Source: Polytrichum commune (taxonomy: Eukaryota > Streptophyta > Polytrichopsida > Polytrichales > Polytrichaceae). Taken from it: a stretch of 60,000 nt of DNA. Every line of letters begins with the position of its first letter. The stretch's first letter is position 1. The translations under genes were made by a program, and so were the position numbers. The stretch covers positions 21,020,001 to 21,080,000 of the forward strand of contig OX485806.1 of NCBI GenBank assembly GCA_950295325.1. The letters run 5' to 3'. The notes beneath the pieces were generated by a model. The model did no database searches and had not been told where the DNA came from. It saw nothing but the letters and a program-made list of their open reading frames with translations. Shown here in pieces: positions 34,284-46,078 of this stretch.

Positions 34284-36044
34284 GGGTGGCGGAAATATTA
34301 AATAAGTACATGTCCACAACCTAGTCCTCACCTACTTTGCCATAGAATGAGATGCAAGTAGGTTGTTGTAGGTATATGGTGCACTAGTACCACTCCAAAT
34401 GTTGTACCATTTGAGAATGCAATCCCACATTGTGTGCCAAATTAGTGGTGGAGTAGTTCTTGGGTTGTTGTGCATTGTAATAGCACCAATATGTTAGAAA
34501 TAAAATAAAGGTTTGATAGTGAACCATATGTCATATGTAACTTTTTTTGTTTGTTTGTTTGTTTGTGTTCATCATTCACCTCAAACAATTATATGCATGA
34601 TTTTAAAATGTAGAACAAACAAATGCAATATACTCTTAGTTGATTTAATGCTCAAATGTTCACCTATGCAATGACATCACCAAATGTCTACTTACTTATA
34701 GAATAAGAATTAGTGGTATATGAATCTCATCAAGGGATTCTTGGTTTTGTGTCACATTTTCAATTTTATATTGAAAAAATACATTTTAATAACTTGAAAT
34801 TCTTGTTGTTTTGCTCATAGAATGAAGGTATATTGTGTCGACAATGTTCTTGGGGCAAGCACTTAAGTATACTTTGTGCTACAAATGTGCATTAAGATGG
34901 TATTTGTTTGAGGAGTACCTATCATGTACATGTCCCTTATTTAAGTGCACCCTATCATCATAAAAAAACTGCCATTTTTTGTTAGATTTAATGACCCTAT
35001 TATGACTTATATGGTGTAGGAGACATATATTGTAGCACACTATGTTTGTTAGTAAAGTTATTTTTTGACAAAAGAATGTGGTTGTACCAAAACATAGATG
35101 CTCAAATGCAAGAACCCTATATGTAACATACATCTCATCTCTAAATGTCAACCCAAGAATCAATGCACTGACATCACCACTTGGATTCAAGCATGCAACT
35201 AGATTTGAATAAAGTATATGAACAAAATATATATGTACAAATCATGCAACTAGATTTGAACAACTAGGTTAACATGCCATTGCCACTTGGATTCGAGCAT
35301 GCAACTAGATATATGAACAAAACATATATGTACAAATAATGCAACTAGATTTGAACAACTAGGTTAACATGCCATCATCACTTGGATTTGAGCATGCAAA
35401 GAAACAGTGCAAACCCTAGACTCTCTCACAACATGCAAGGAAATGCCCTTCTCCAAACCAATCAAATTAATGAGCACGAAGCTAGACCTTGAACCCTAAA
35501 ATGAATAGAAGACTATTTGAGAAAAAAAACTTGCCAGTGTCTTGAGTCTAATACTAGTCTTCATCGTGTTAGAAAGTGAAAACCACTTCAATCATGATAA
35601 ATCGGATGGCCTAAAATAGCCTACCTATAGTGGCTCACATGCACACCTGCTTATACTTTGCACAATATATTGGAAATTGCCAAGCCAAGCGCTCTGGCAA
35701 GTACTTGTACATACAATATGTTGGGGTCTAGTCAATAAGTAGTGTGTTTTTGAAGTGATTACCTGAAAATGCCCCCCTATAAAGTTGTGGTTGATTCCAT
35801 CCCAACTCAATCTCACTAGGGATTTTGTGCTAATTTGAGGGTAAGATCACTCAAGAAAAAAAAATTTCTCAACGGTTTCACCTTGGACCTATATTGTTGT
35901 CATGAACCCTTGGCCAAAATGGTTTGCATATACATGTACTAATGTGGAATTTGGTACATGTCATAATATCCGGAATTCGTAAATTGTGTCTTTCTATATG
36001 CTAGATATGAACCAAAATCAAAGACACTTGCTAGAGTCCATGCG
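34284..36044. other. Intergenic, with a TTTG microsatellite and a direct repeat
   Basis: A (TTTG)n run lies near 34546-34566. A direct repeat of about 110 bp occurs at 35178-35400. No gene was recognised. Confidence 0.45.
35178..35400. repeat. Tandem duplication, about 110-bp unit
   Basis: CCACTTGGATTC.AGCATGCAA, then CATATATGTACAAAT.ATGCAA, then TTGAACAACTAGGTTAACATG recurs once fully and starts a third time. Copies are closely similar, so the duplication is young. Confidence 0.8.
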
Positions 36045-38530
36045 CTAAAACCCTAGTAATGTTCCAATCCAAAAGCCCATCCATGATGCAGCATCTCCAA
36101 AGAATTTACTTTGAGATAGCTTTTGGTTTGTTGGAGGGCTACCTACTTGAGAACTGCAAGGTCGGTTGATGACATCTCCACAAAGACCAGGATTTCCTGG
36201 TAGGTATGATTTGTTGGTGCAAGTTGTGAATTGATGACCTACAGGAATCTGTCCTTGAAGATTGTTGAAAGAAACATTGAAGAAAGGCAAAGTTGATATC
36301 GAAGCCAGACTTGATGGAATCGGACCTGTTAGCTAGGTTGTTTTGAGGGATGGTCCCAAAGTTTCCAGTACTGCATGTGAGGTTTAGTCCAAGAGCATAA
36401 GGAATTCCACCTGCAATCGTATTGCTTGATAAATCCAGGTTTGGCAGTGCCACCAATTGTGCAATTGATCTCTTGTGGGATGTTGCTGGTGGGGGCATTG
36501 AATGACAAACCAATGTAGGTCGTCGTGGCAAGCACATAAGAATACTTCAAATTAAAGCCTTGTTTTGTGAGGTACACTGTCTGGTTCAATGTGAAAGCTG
36601 GGTTCAACTTGAATTGGCTGCCACTTTGAAACCATCCAAGCCACCAATTGTTGTTGGTATGGGACCCTCCAACTTGTTGTGAGACAAGTCAATCACTTTG
36701 CAGGCTTTTCAGATTCCCAATCCATGATGGAATCGTCCCAGTAAACTCAAATTATTTGATAATTTGAGCACACGAAGTCTAGCCTAGTGATCAACATCCA
36801 CAATCGTAGGTAGACTTCCAGTGATATGATTCCAACTCAAATCAACGAGCACAAGGCTCGAATTGAACTCTGCAAATGACGGAGGTACGGAACCTGTGAT
36901 ATTGTTGTTGGAAGCCGAAAGATACTTGAGGGATGGTAAATACTCAAATTGCATATCCAACTCTCCAACCAAATGATTCGTCTCAAACCGAAGAGTCTCC
37001 AAATTGGGACATCGAAGTCTTGATAGTGGTAAAACATTATCACTGAGGTTGTTTTCAGATAAGTCCAACGTCGTCAAATTGGTCAAGCTTCCAAGGCTTG
37101 CTGGAATATGACCATGAAGATCATTCTTTGAAAGGTCAAGTAGATGTAAGGATGCACAATTACCAATATTTTTAGGTATAGGTCCTGATAACATGTTCGT
37201 AGAAAGTTGTAATGTACCAAGTTGCATGAAATTTTCAAACTCCAAAGGTATAGTCCCTGTGAGATTGTTGTGGGACAAGTCTAAGATCCCATTCATACCA
37301 GAAAGTTTGCCAAGACTTCTTGGGATGGTACCATTGAGGTTGTTATACGTTAAATCAACATTCCCAAGACTGGAATAATTCCCAATTTCTGCTGGAATGC
37401 TTCCTGTAAGCATATTCCTTTGCATATACAAGGTTCTGAGTTGTTAAAGCCCTCCAAGATCATCAGAAATGGGTCCGGTAAGTTGGCTGAAATATTGGGT
37501 AACAGTTTCCAAGTCGGGGTTCCTCTTGAATAAGAGCTTCGAAATGGGCCCTGAAAGTTTCGAGTATACCAGTAGAAGGACTTAGAGCATGGTGAGGTTG
37601 GCAAGTTCTTGAGGGATCGGACCATGCTTGTAGTTTCTCTCCAATGCCAAGTAAGATAAAAAATGGTAACCCTCCAATCTCAGGTGGTATCTGATCACCG
37701 GTGACAGAATTTACCATCACACTGAAATTCATGAGACCCTTTAGATTCCGAGTGTCTTTGGGATGGTTCCAGTCAAATTGTTTCCAGGCCAACCCAGGTC
37801 AAGCCAACATAATGATGTGCAATTGCCAACTTCCAAAGGGAGCTCACCCCTCAGTTTGGAGAATGCGGAGAGTTGTCCCAAGTTTGGGATGCTCCAAATC
37901 TCGGGTGCAATACTGGAGAAGTTGCATCCTCCGAGGAACAAAATTTGTAGTTGTGAGCAATTAGACAAAGATCCTGGGATGGGATAGCCAGTTCCTAGTT
38001 GCAAGTTAAATTCAGAGCCAATTTCTGTCACCAATGATAGCCTCTCAAATTCGATGGGTATGCCTCCGACGAGATTGTTGTATCCCATCCACAAATTTGT
38101 GAGTGCTGAACAATTTCCAAGAGATGCAGAAAATGTGCCAGTAAGGTTGTTGGTTTTGAGAAACGAGTATTGTAGTTGTTGCAATTGGCCTAATTCTTGA
38201 GGTATACGACCTGCAAATGAAGAATACGAAACTGAGAGTAATTAACCCACTCGCTACAGATCAGCCGCAATAAAATAAGTTACTTAAATACACAGGACTC
38301 AACAATGCCACAACCACATTCCTTCGATGAAGTTGCGAAATATCTCATACAAAAGTTTACAGATCTACATCATGTAATATTGATTCCATGTAAAAGACGT
38401 CATGCAGCTAACGAAATATTAAGATCTTGTCAAAACATTGTGACTTTGAAAACAATACCTGATAAGTTTTTATTGCATCCATGAAGATAACTTAATCTGC
38501 TCAACTGATCAAGTTCCTTGGGGATTGAAC
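36045..38530 (-). pseudogene. LRR receptor-like protein gene, broken
   Basis: Extracellular leucine-rich-repeat receptor of the RLP/RLK class. A clean 72-nt LRR exon (38530-38459, GSIPKELDQLSRLSYLHGC) is followed by an intron and a long second exon from 38210. Many plant-type LRRs follow, such as ILDLSHNNLTGTIPLEF and LHLLDLSKNDLHGHIPASLG. Near the end come an island-like segment with KQGFNLKYSYVLATTTYIGL and the closing NVSFNNLQGQIPVGHQF...NPGLCGD, typical just before the membrane span of PSKR- or Cf-like receptors. The frame shifts near 37750, has a stop near 37445 and shifts again between 36784 and 36290. The last frame ends at 36045 without a transmembrane helix or kinase. No signal peptide exon was found upstream. 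I read it as a 5'- and 3'-truncated pseudogene. Confidence 0.8.
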
Positions 38531-39492
38531 CTGATAAGGAAAACACATTGGAACCAAATCAAAGCATATTTCATCACATCGGAGAAATACATTTGGAAGC
38601 TTTGCAATATCTCATATACATTCTAAACTCCGTAATATCAACCCCCTTGATGTCTCTCCTTCTCTTATACCCCGAAACCCCAGGGAACGGACGTTCTTAG
38701 TTTAAATCTCACTCCTTGTTGTCAATGTTTTCTTCTCACATATCACGGTTTTTTGACATTAAAAAAAACCACCAAAGAATTCAAATCACACGTTCGCACA
38801 AATCATGTTGTCATTATTGCATTGCTGATTTTGTGTTATTCCATAATGTCATATGTTACACTAATTCTCTTTTATCACACATCCATGTTAACACTACTGA
38901 ACTCCTTAATATCACGTGCACTTTGATTACCCCAAGTATGATATTACAGAGTTTAGAGTGTGCAATGAATCTAGGGCTTGCCTACACAGTTAATGACACA
39001 TGATAGCAAAAGAAACGGCATGTGGCAACTAGCCATCCACAAATCCTAACAAATTGAAATTCATATGCACAAGTGGCATGTGCTGGTCGGACACATGCCA
39101 AAGTAGTCATCATAGATCATTAAAGCACAAGTAATCTTGCAATGAAAGGGCCTTCTAAAATTTAGGAAGGTTACATTCACGAAAATCTTGAGTGGAATTT
39201 GCGTCCAAGATTATCATAAATTTGTAACTCGTTCTTGATGCAATACAATATGACAGAATACATTGCATGTCTATCCACCCAAAATCCCACTACTAATCTG
39301 CAAGCTTAAGTATTGCCTTGATCACTTCCACATATATTTGCCCAATGTGCCTCACGCTCTAGAATATATATACTTGTACTAGATTTCTATTTATCTAGTT
39401 TAAGCTCCACCCTAAACTGAGTGACCATATTTAGGAAGGGGTAGGGTCCCTTAATTCTTCACCGATGTGTCTTTCTGATCTCCATTAACTTA
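38531..39492. other. Intergenic, no gene recognised
   Basis: AT-rich sequence upstream of the LRR relic. The missing 5' exons were not found here. Confidence 0.4.
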
Positions 39493-40084
39493 GGGCCACT
39501 TCACACACAAGACTGAAGGCCCGTGACCATTGCAATCTAAGAGCTCTCATTGGTCGAAAGAGTGGAGACCGTCCAAGTTCACTTCATACACGAAGGTGAA
39601 GGCCTACATGTCCAAAGAAGACTTCATGGATGGAAAGTCTACATGGAATCCTACATGGCGGACTATGAATAAGGTTTCAAGGTCTCCCGGAATTTTCGTC
39701 AAGCTCACTTCCAAGAGGTGGGCCTTACGCAAATTCCGGGAGACCATGACTTTTTTTAATATTTATTTTCAACATGACAAATTTCAGGACACATTGCAGG
39801 GTAGATTCTAGAATAAATGCCAAGATATACAAACACCACCAAGTAATTCTCTTAAATTGATGGAGTTTGAGATATATTAATTTAAACCAAATCCTTCCCT
39901 CTTTTCCCGCCAACAAAATATGCAATGGTCCCGCAACATGGTCCATTCTCACTTCAAACTATGCTTGAGGGCCCGTGACTACATAAAACGGCTTTCCCAA
40001 CACCTATGGTACGGCCTTTGGATGAGAGTCAAGGGTCCTCACCATGACAAGGTCACAACTCTTGGCCCATGTGTGAAGTGGCCT
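39493..40084 (+). mobile_element. Harbinger-like MITE, family A, longest copy
   Basis: 592 bp flanked by TTA (39490-39492 and 40085-40087). The left end is GGGCCACTTCACACACAAGA; the right end read inward is AGGCCACTTCACACATGGG. Both subterminal parts carry CGTGACCAT or its diverged copy. No coding capacity. Confidence 0.85.
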
Positions 40085-41228
40085 TTATGTATGAGAAAAC
40101 TAAGGTTGCAAATTTAGAGCGCTCAACATTCATGTGGAGGATTCATGTGGAGGCCATGTCACGCGTTCGACAATGCTAGTTTTGAATGGAGTTTGGTAAG
40201 GTAAGTTAAGCCAAGGAGAAAGAATTTCAACCTTGACATGTGTCTAACTTTGAGGAGCTTGGCTTCAAGGTTGGTCCATCTTTTCTTGAGTATAGTTTAA
40301 ACATATGTTTTCAACTCCGCTTCATGTGGAGGCCACACAAGCCTAGAACCGGAGGTTTCACAAGCCTAGAACCGGAGGTTTTCGTTAACAAATTGTCTCG
40401 GATTGTAGAGGTGAAACCGGATGTTTTGAGACTTGTGGTCATACTATTTACATGTGCAAATGGCACATCCCTTTCGTTAGTTTAGCGACATGTGGCGGTT
40501 TGAAGAGTTCAAGGTGCACACACCTTTACCATGTCGTTTGACCAAATACTATCAATTTTACTTGGTTTCCACCACAACATTATTCAATTAAGTGGAGCCG
40601 GGAATAAGCCAAATTCTATTTGGAATCATATTTTGAATATTCTCACGGTAGAGCACTGCATTGGGAGGTCCTAATAACAATAAGAACTCCAATCTTCTTT
40701 ATGGAGGTCAGAGTGAATAAAGTGTCCGTTCGTAAATCATTTGTGGCCACATCCTAAAGGACAATGGCTTTGGTGTAGAACTATGATACTTCACCCTTTG
40801 CATGGAATAGACACTATATCGATAACCAATAATCATTAATAATGATTAGTAGTTTGTAATCCGTGTGAGTGAATATTTGTCCAAGGGCGTATCAAAGATG
40901 GGGAGTAGAACATAAAGTGTATTTTGGGAAAGGATGGACACCTTGTCATTGGCTCCATATTGGTTGGGAGTGAGTGTTTGTGCCCTATATTTGATCTAGG
41001 TATGATCCATGGGAACTTATTTGAGTGGCATATGGGTGTGAAGTGACTTGTGTATCAACTAGTGGCTTATCCCTAAGCAATTGCTAGTTGAGCTAAAAGT
41101 GGTTTGTACCATTTCCAATCTTTTAGTCTTGTGTTGTTTTGCATTGGGATGTGTATGTGTCTCTGTGGGGGGGGGGGGGGGGTAGTGGGATGCACATTAC
41201 TTATTTGCTAAGTCAGAGGATTTGAATT
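40085..41228. other. Intergenic with short tandem duplication and poly-G
   Basis: A 23-bp unit CACAAGCCTAGAACCGGAGG... is duplicated at 40336-40381, and a G-run of about 16 lies near 41167-41182. No gene recognised. Confidence 0.5.
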
Positions 41229-42060
41229 GTTATTGTGTTTCCATGGAGGCCGAGCCGTTCGGCCTCGGATGGGTGAGGCCACACCACCTCACCCATATAA
41301 GCCTCTAGGACTCTACGCGGGGCCCCTACCCCACCGTCAAGAAACCTTTTGTCTCTTTACCAAGAGTTGGGGCCAAGTAGACATTTTCCCTTAGCCGCTG
41401 GGCCTAGAAGCCCCCAGTAGCTTCAGACCATCATAACTTCCTTGTATGATGTTTGATGCTAACAAGCAACCACTCCATCTTCATCTACGCTTCACGCAGA
41501 TGCCGATGGACTCCTCACTTGACACATTCAGGCAAGTCTTGAGGAAGTTATGCCTGTTCGAACCTTGGCAGTCCCGGGAATCACTCCCAGGCACTGCTGT
41601 ACCAGGGCGCTGTCCCGGGACAGCGCCCCATTCAAATTGCCATAACTCCTAGCTCACAACTCGGATCGAGGTGGTCTTGAGCATTCTAGAATCTACACGC
41701 CATGAGCTATGCGTAGCTAATGGCCTAACCCTCGTGCCTCTTAGTCTCCGTGGGTGGGAGGCGTTCCCATCGCCCAGGGCCCTCACCCACACTAGAATCA
41801 CTTGGGCCCTCTCACCAACGGTGCCACAAGTCCCGGGTGTCACTCTGGGGTCCCCCTTGTGCCCATGATGTTTCGGGCACTCCTCATGGAGAGGTGCGCG
41901 ACAGTCTGTATGCACATAATGGCTTCATCCAAGGACATTTTTGTGTGTAAAACCACTACGACTTTTTTCTGGCTGTTGAGATCCCTCCCATATTCAATAC
42001 CCTGCTCTAAACCATGGCGGGAAATTCCTTGCATAAACAGCCCACCCATATGAAAGGAAA
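41229..42060. other. GC-rich block, probably repeat-derived
   Basis: Base composition is distinctly richer in G and C than the surroundings. It contains palindromes such as GAGGCCGAGCCGTTCGGCCTC and GCGCTGTCCCGGGACAGCGC. Overlapping short open frames on both strands reflect composition, not genes. A fragment of an LTR or another repeat is plausible, but no terminal structure was found. Confidence 0.4.
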
Positions 42061-42456
42061 TAAACTACACGGACTTTACACCTTGATTTCCGGAAAGGGC
42101 TTCCGTGAAGGCCTTACCACATACATAATGCCCTTGAGCGAGGTCGTTGTGTGAGTAAGGCCCGGTTCAGACCGGGACGTCCGGAAGCAGTGGACAAGAT
42201 TTTGTGCAATGTGATTGGGTAAAGGGTTTATTTTGTCCGGTGGGGTATTCACACCGGAGGGACGTCCTCTTGGGCAACTTGCCACGTCATGAGGCCCTCC
42301 CGCCAAAATTGAAGAGGGACTGGTCTCTTGTAGTGGACAAGTTTGGGGTGTCCTCGGGAGGTGACCTCAAACTTGTCCACAGGACAAAACCTTCCTCGCA
42401 GCGTCCGTCTTCGCTCTTGCACCTCTTGCTCCTCGCGGCGTCACTCCGGTGAAGGT

Positions 42457-45078
42457 GAGTTTTTCTAGTTGGAAGTTTTTTGCCTCCCTGTTTGTGATTT
42501 GGGGGTGGCAAGTGAGGAGCAAATGGGTAGGTCAGCGAGAGAGGTTGCGATCTGAATTCGGTTTGATGGATGTGGCTAGGTGGAGGTTTTGATGCTGGAT
42601 GAGCTCTACCTGTGAGGCCAGGTAAGCTATCCACAACACTTGTATCTGTCTACTTCTACCATACTTCATAGGCACGAATTGTGAATAATTCGAATGCTGA
42701 CTTGGAGCAATATCAGCATTTAGGATGTTGAATCGACTGTGAGGCTTGTCTCCCTGCTCCAAACTGGCAAAAAGTTTCGCTGGAATACTCCAACTGGGAT
42801 CAGCGTTTGGTTGACGCATGAGCTTTTGAGTTTATCCTTTGGTTGTGAGGGTTTTTTCTCGTCAATCATTTCTCGGTTCTCTGGTTATTATCCAGGCAAT
42901 CCTCAATCCCGTGTTAGGTCTGTCCCGATCGACCAATTAAGCCTCAAGCTATGGGACTAACACTCACTCTTTTAGGAAAAACTCGAGCCTTGTTTTGTTT
43001 TGCTTAGATTGTGTTTTTACAATGGAACCTATGAATCCGCTGCAGCATCTCTTCTGATATGTATAGACGTGTCGTTGGCTTTCACATTAGTAAAGGGCTG
43101 ACTTTAAGGGATTGATTCTTCATTTCTTTGAAGCGTGTGGTTCAAGCAATCATATCAAGAGTTTTTCCAATGGTTTTTGTAATCTGTAATCCTTGATTTG
43201 AATCCTTCTCTTCACGTACAATTTGTTGTTGTTCATACTCATATTGATGGATCTTTTTGCTTGAGTCTGGGGTTTAGCGTCCTTTCCTGTGGAGGCCTTG
43301 GGGCAAATTTGCAGGAGACTCTTCTATGGGACAATGTTGAGTCACTTGCGCATGAAGCAAGGTATCTCTTAAGCTTAAGGTATAAGCATCTGTGGTCTTA
43401 GGGTTTTTTCCCAAGTTTATTTCTCTACACTAAAACCCTACACAGTCTCTTGAGGTTCTTCAGTTGACAATAAAATACTTAGATAAGTACCAAGTCTCCG
43501 AGGGCAAGGATGAATATTTCTACATGGCATCATGTGTCTAATCTAGAAATTTAGTCGGAAGTTGAAATGAAGGTTTGTTGAAAATCGTGCTCCATAAGAA
43601 TAAAAACTGAGTGGTGTCTGTGTGTAATAACACCACAACGGATCTGCTTTGTATTGGACTGTCTTGAATGGTTGCAGGATTGGTGGTGTACAAGGTAGGT
43701 GGCATCATACAAAGACGTCCTCTCTCAGAATTTAAGCCTAGACACTTTCTCCACTCATCTTCTTCTGTTTGTTGTCTTGAGGAACAACTTCACAAACATT
43801 CAGGTGACCTGTAAATGAAACTAGTTTCACCTCACCCCAAGGTTTGAACCTTTCTCCTCTTGAAAGAATCCAGGGAAATGCTTTGTGGAGACACACATTG
43901 AATTTTTGTCTCTGAATTGCAACATAATCCACCTCCTAGAGAACCTCAATTAGGATTCTAATGCAATTCTTGAGCAATTATGGGTGGATTCTAATGCGAT
44001 AAGGGTGAGTCCCCTAGTGGCATTAGTCTAGTAGATAAAAAGGTAAAAATGAAAATCTGAAAACTCCCATGATCACTGTAAGTAATGAAGTCAGGTCCAT
44101 GAGCAAGTTCTCTCATTGCATTGGGACCCCCTAAAAAGTTGTTCTTGCAGTTGATTCTTTCAGACAGAAAAAAACACAACCATAGCCACCGTCTACTATT
44201 TAGGTGATTTATTTTTTATTTTTTATTTTAAAAAAAAGGCACTTGTAGGAGACATCATAAAGTGGGGATGAAATCCTAAGGGAGAGGCCTGGTCTTCCGG
44301 ATTCGGCTTCTGTCTGCACAACAATTGTCTGTAAATTCGGTGCTTCACATTCATAGATTGCAACTTGGTGAGAAATCATCAGAGTTGAGGGATACCGACA
44401 GACTTACTAAGCTTGTGCACCTTCAAGTCTTAAATTGTCACTGTTAGCTTCTTGTTTGAGTCACCGTGGTTGATGATGATAATGGTGATGGATATTTTGT
44501 GACCAAATTTATCAGTGGGAGGACTTCAGTGAAGTTGGCGGTGGAGTGTGCTTACAGACCGTCGTTGGATATATAGTTTCTTGCTACTAGTAGATGCTGA
44601 GGGTTTTAGGGGTTATTGGATCTCCCTCTTGAGTAGGCTTGGAGATTGGGAAGCTGTTGCTCTTTTACAAAAACCCAACTTCTGCAAGTGGAGAGCATCG
44701 AAGCGTTGCAGAGGGGAGGTGCAAATTAGCGTTGCAGAGGATTTTGATCACCTAAGGTATGTGGCCCTGTAGTGGGCACTTCCAACAGCACCAACATTCG
44801 TCGGCTTTGGGAAATTGTCTCATTTTGTTAGCAGTTCCAAATCACACAGATTTGTCATTTCAAGTTTCAGAATCATAGTACAGGTGTAAAAGCAGAGATG
44901 CATTAGCTACAAGACTAGTCCCAATCAATCATTCTCTATCTCAGACCTACAACGGCCAACTTGTGGGCACTTCTATCTCCACATAGAATTAGGAACACAT
45001 TGGTATTTCAACTACGGAATGTTTTCTTCCATTTTGATTTAATTATGAATGGTGGTTGTTTTGAATCAGATTTCCATA
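42457..45078. other. Element interior: exon-like pieces, no intact gene
   Basis: A CT-rich leader-like segment ends GGTGAAG|GTGAGT at about 42457. Short intervals flanked by good splice signals occur, for example about 43312-43361 (TTTGCAG|GAGACT...GAAGCAAG|GTATCT, reading ETLLWDNVESLAHEAR). No continuous protein could be assembled. Confidence 0.35.
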
Positions 45079-46078
45079 ATGGAGTACATGTTATCTTCTA
45101 GTTTCGAAACAGAAGAGGAGGATCTCCAGCAGCCACAGACATGTGAGAAATTTTCGGACTTGTTATATGGGGAATTCCAGGGTGATGATAGTTTTGGTAA
45201 TTGCACTGCTACATAGACAGAGCAAGTTCCTGAGGATACATGTGCAGAGAAGGAACAACCTCCCACGAAAAAGCGCTCGAGAGCTTCGTCGGAAAAATCA
45301 AAAAGCAAGAAAAAAGGAGGTGCAAATATGAAGACCAATTCCATTGATCTTGCACAGAGTTCTGATGAAGAAGAGGGCAACAAACGAGGACCGAACTGGA
45401 AAGAGCATTGGATAGTGAATCGCATTCACTTGCGGGGAAAGATGCATGATAAATTCTGCAGCATGAAAAAACAAGGTTAGTTTTTCTTAACTTACATTTA
45501 AATTGAAACATATATTTATAATATCATTTTTTAGGATAATCACTAAGTTTGTATGCATTGTGCTTATGGAACTTTTAGATGTGGACAATTGGGGCGTTCT
45601 CCACACTCATCTTGTGGCCGCTTGTCCTGATTTCGATCGAAGTAGCGATGCATGTCGCAAAAAGTGGAAAAAATTATACGACGACTACAAATCTGACTAC
45701 AATGTCAACAGAACCTCTGATAGTCAAAGGTCTTCAAAGTCCAAATATTACCTTATTATTGACAGCTACATGCATGATCGTGCTAATGTTTTCAAACATG
45801 TTCATGGTAGTGTTACTAATGAGAATCCTAATCAAAATCCTTCTAGTTTGCTACATGAAGGAGAAGACGTACCTGAAACCATGAAACCACCTGAAACAAG
45901 TAGTTTAGAAGTGCAAGGGAAGAAGAAAACGGACAAGTTTGCTGCCCAACAAGCCATGTCTGTGATGGCAGAGCAGTCAGTGAGGCTAACTGACTCAATT
46001 ACGAGCTCCGAGGCAGCAAAGCTCAATTTGTTACAAGGAATGTTGGCGACAATGAATGAGTTGGTGAGGAAGTTGTAG
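45079..46078 (+). pseudogene. Harbinger Myb/SANT-like DNA-binding protein (ORF1), one internal stop
   Basis: Partner protein that in PIF/Harbinger elements binds the transposon and recruits the transposase. Exon 1 is 45079-45475 and exon 2 is 45579-46078; the 103-bp intron keeps phase and joins KKQ to DVDNW. The acidic N-terminus (SSSFETEEEDLQQ) is followed by a basic stretch (PTKKRSRASSEKSKSKKK). The tri-helix region is WKEHWIVNRIHLRG...NWGVLHTHLVAACPDFDRSSDACRKKWKKLYDDYK, and the C-terminus is helical. Length would be 298 residues. An in-frame TAG at 45214-45216 (codon 46) interrupts it. A downstream Met could still give the DNA-binding domain, so partial function is not excluded. Confidence 0.8.

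Noticed and set aside
35178-35400. Possible CRISPR-like spaced repeat
   Set aside because: Only two full copies of a long unit without regular spacers, in a plant nuclear context; a plain tandem duplication.
41446-42053. Several overlapping open frames on both strands
   Set aside because: GC-rich sequence lowers stop frequency; none shows a domain or splice signals.
45066-45511. Two open frames on the minus strand over the Myb-like exon 1
   Set aside because: Antisense shadows of the Myb-like gene.
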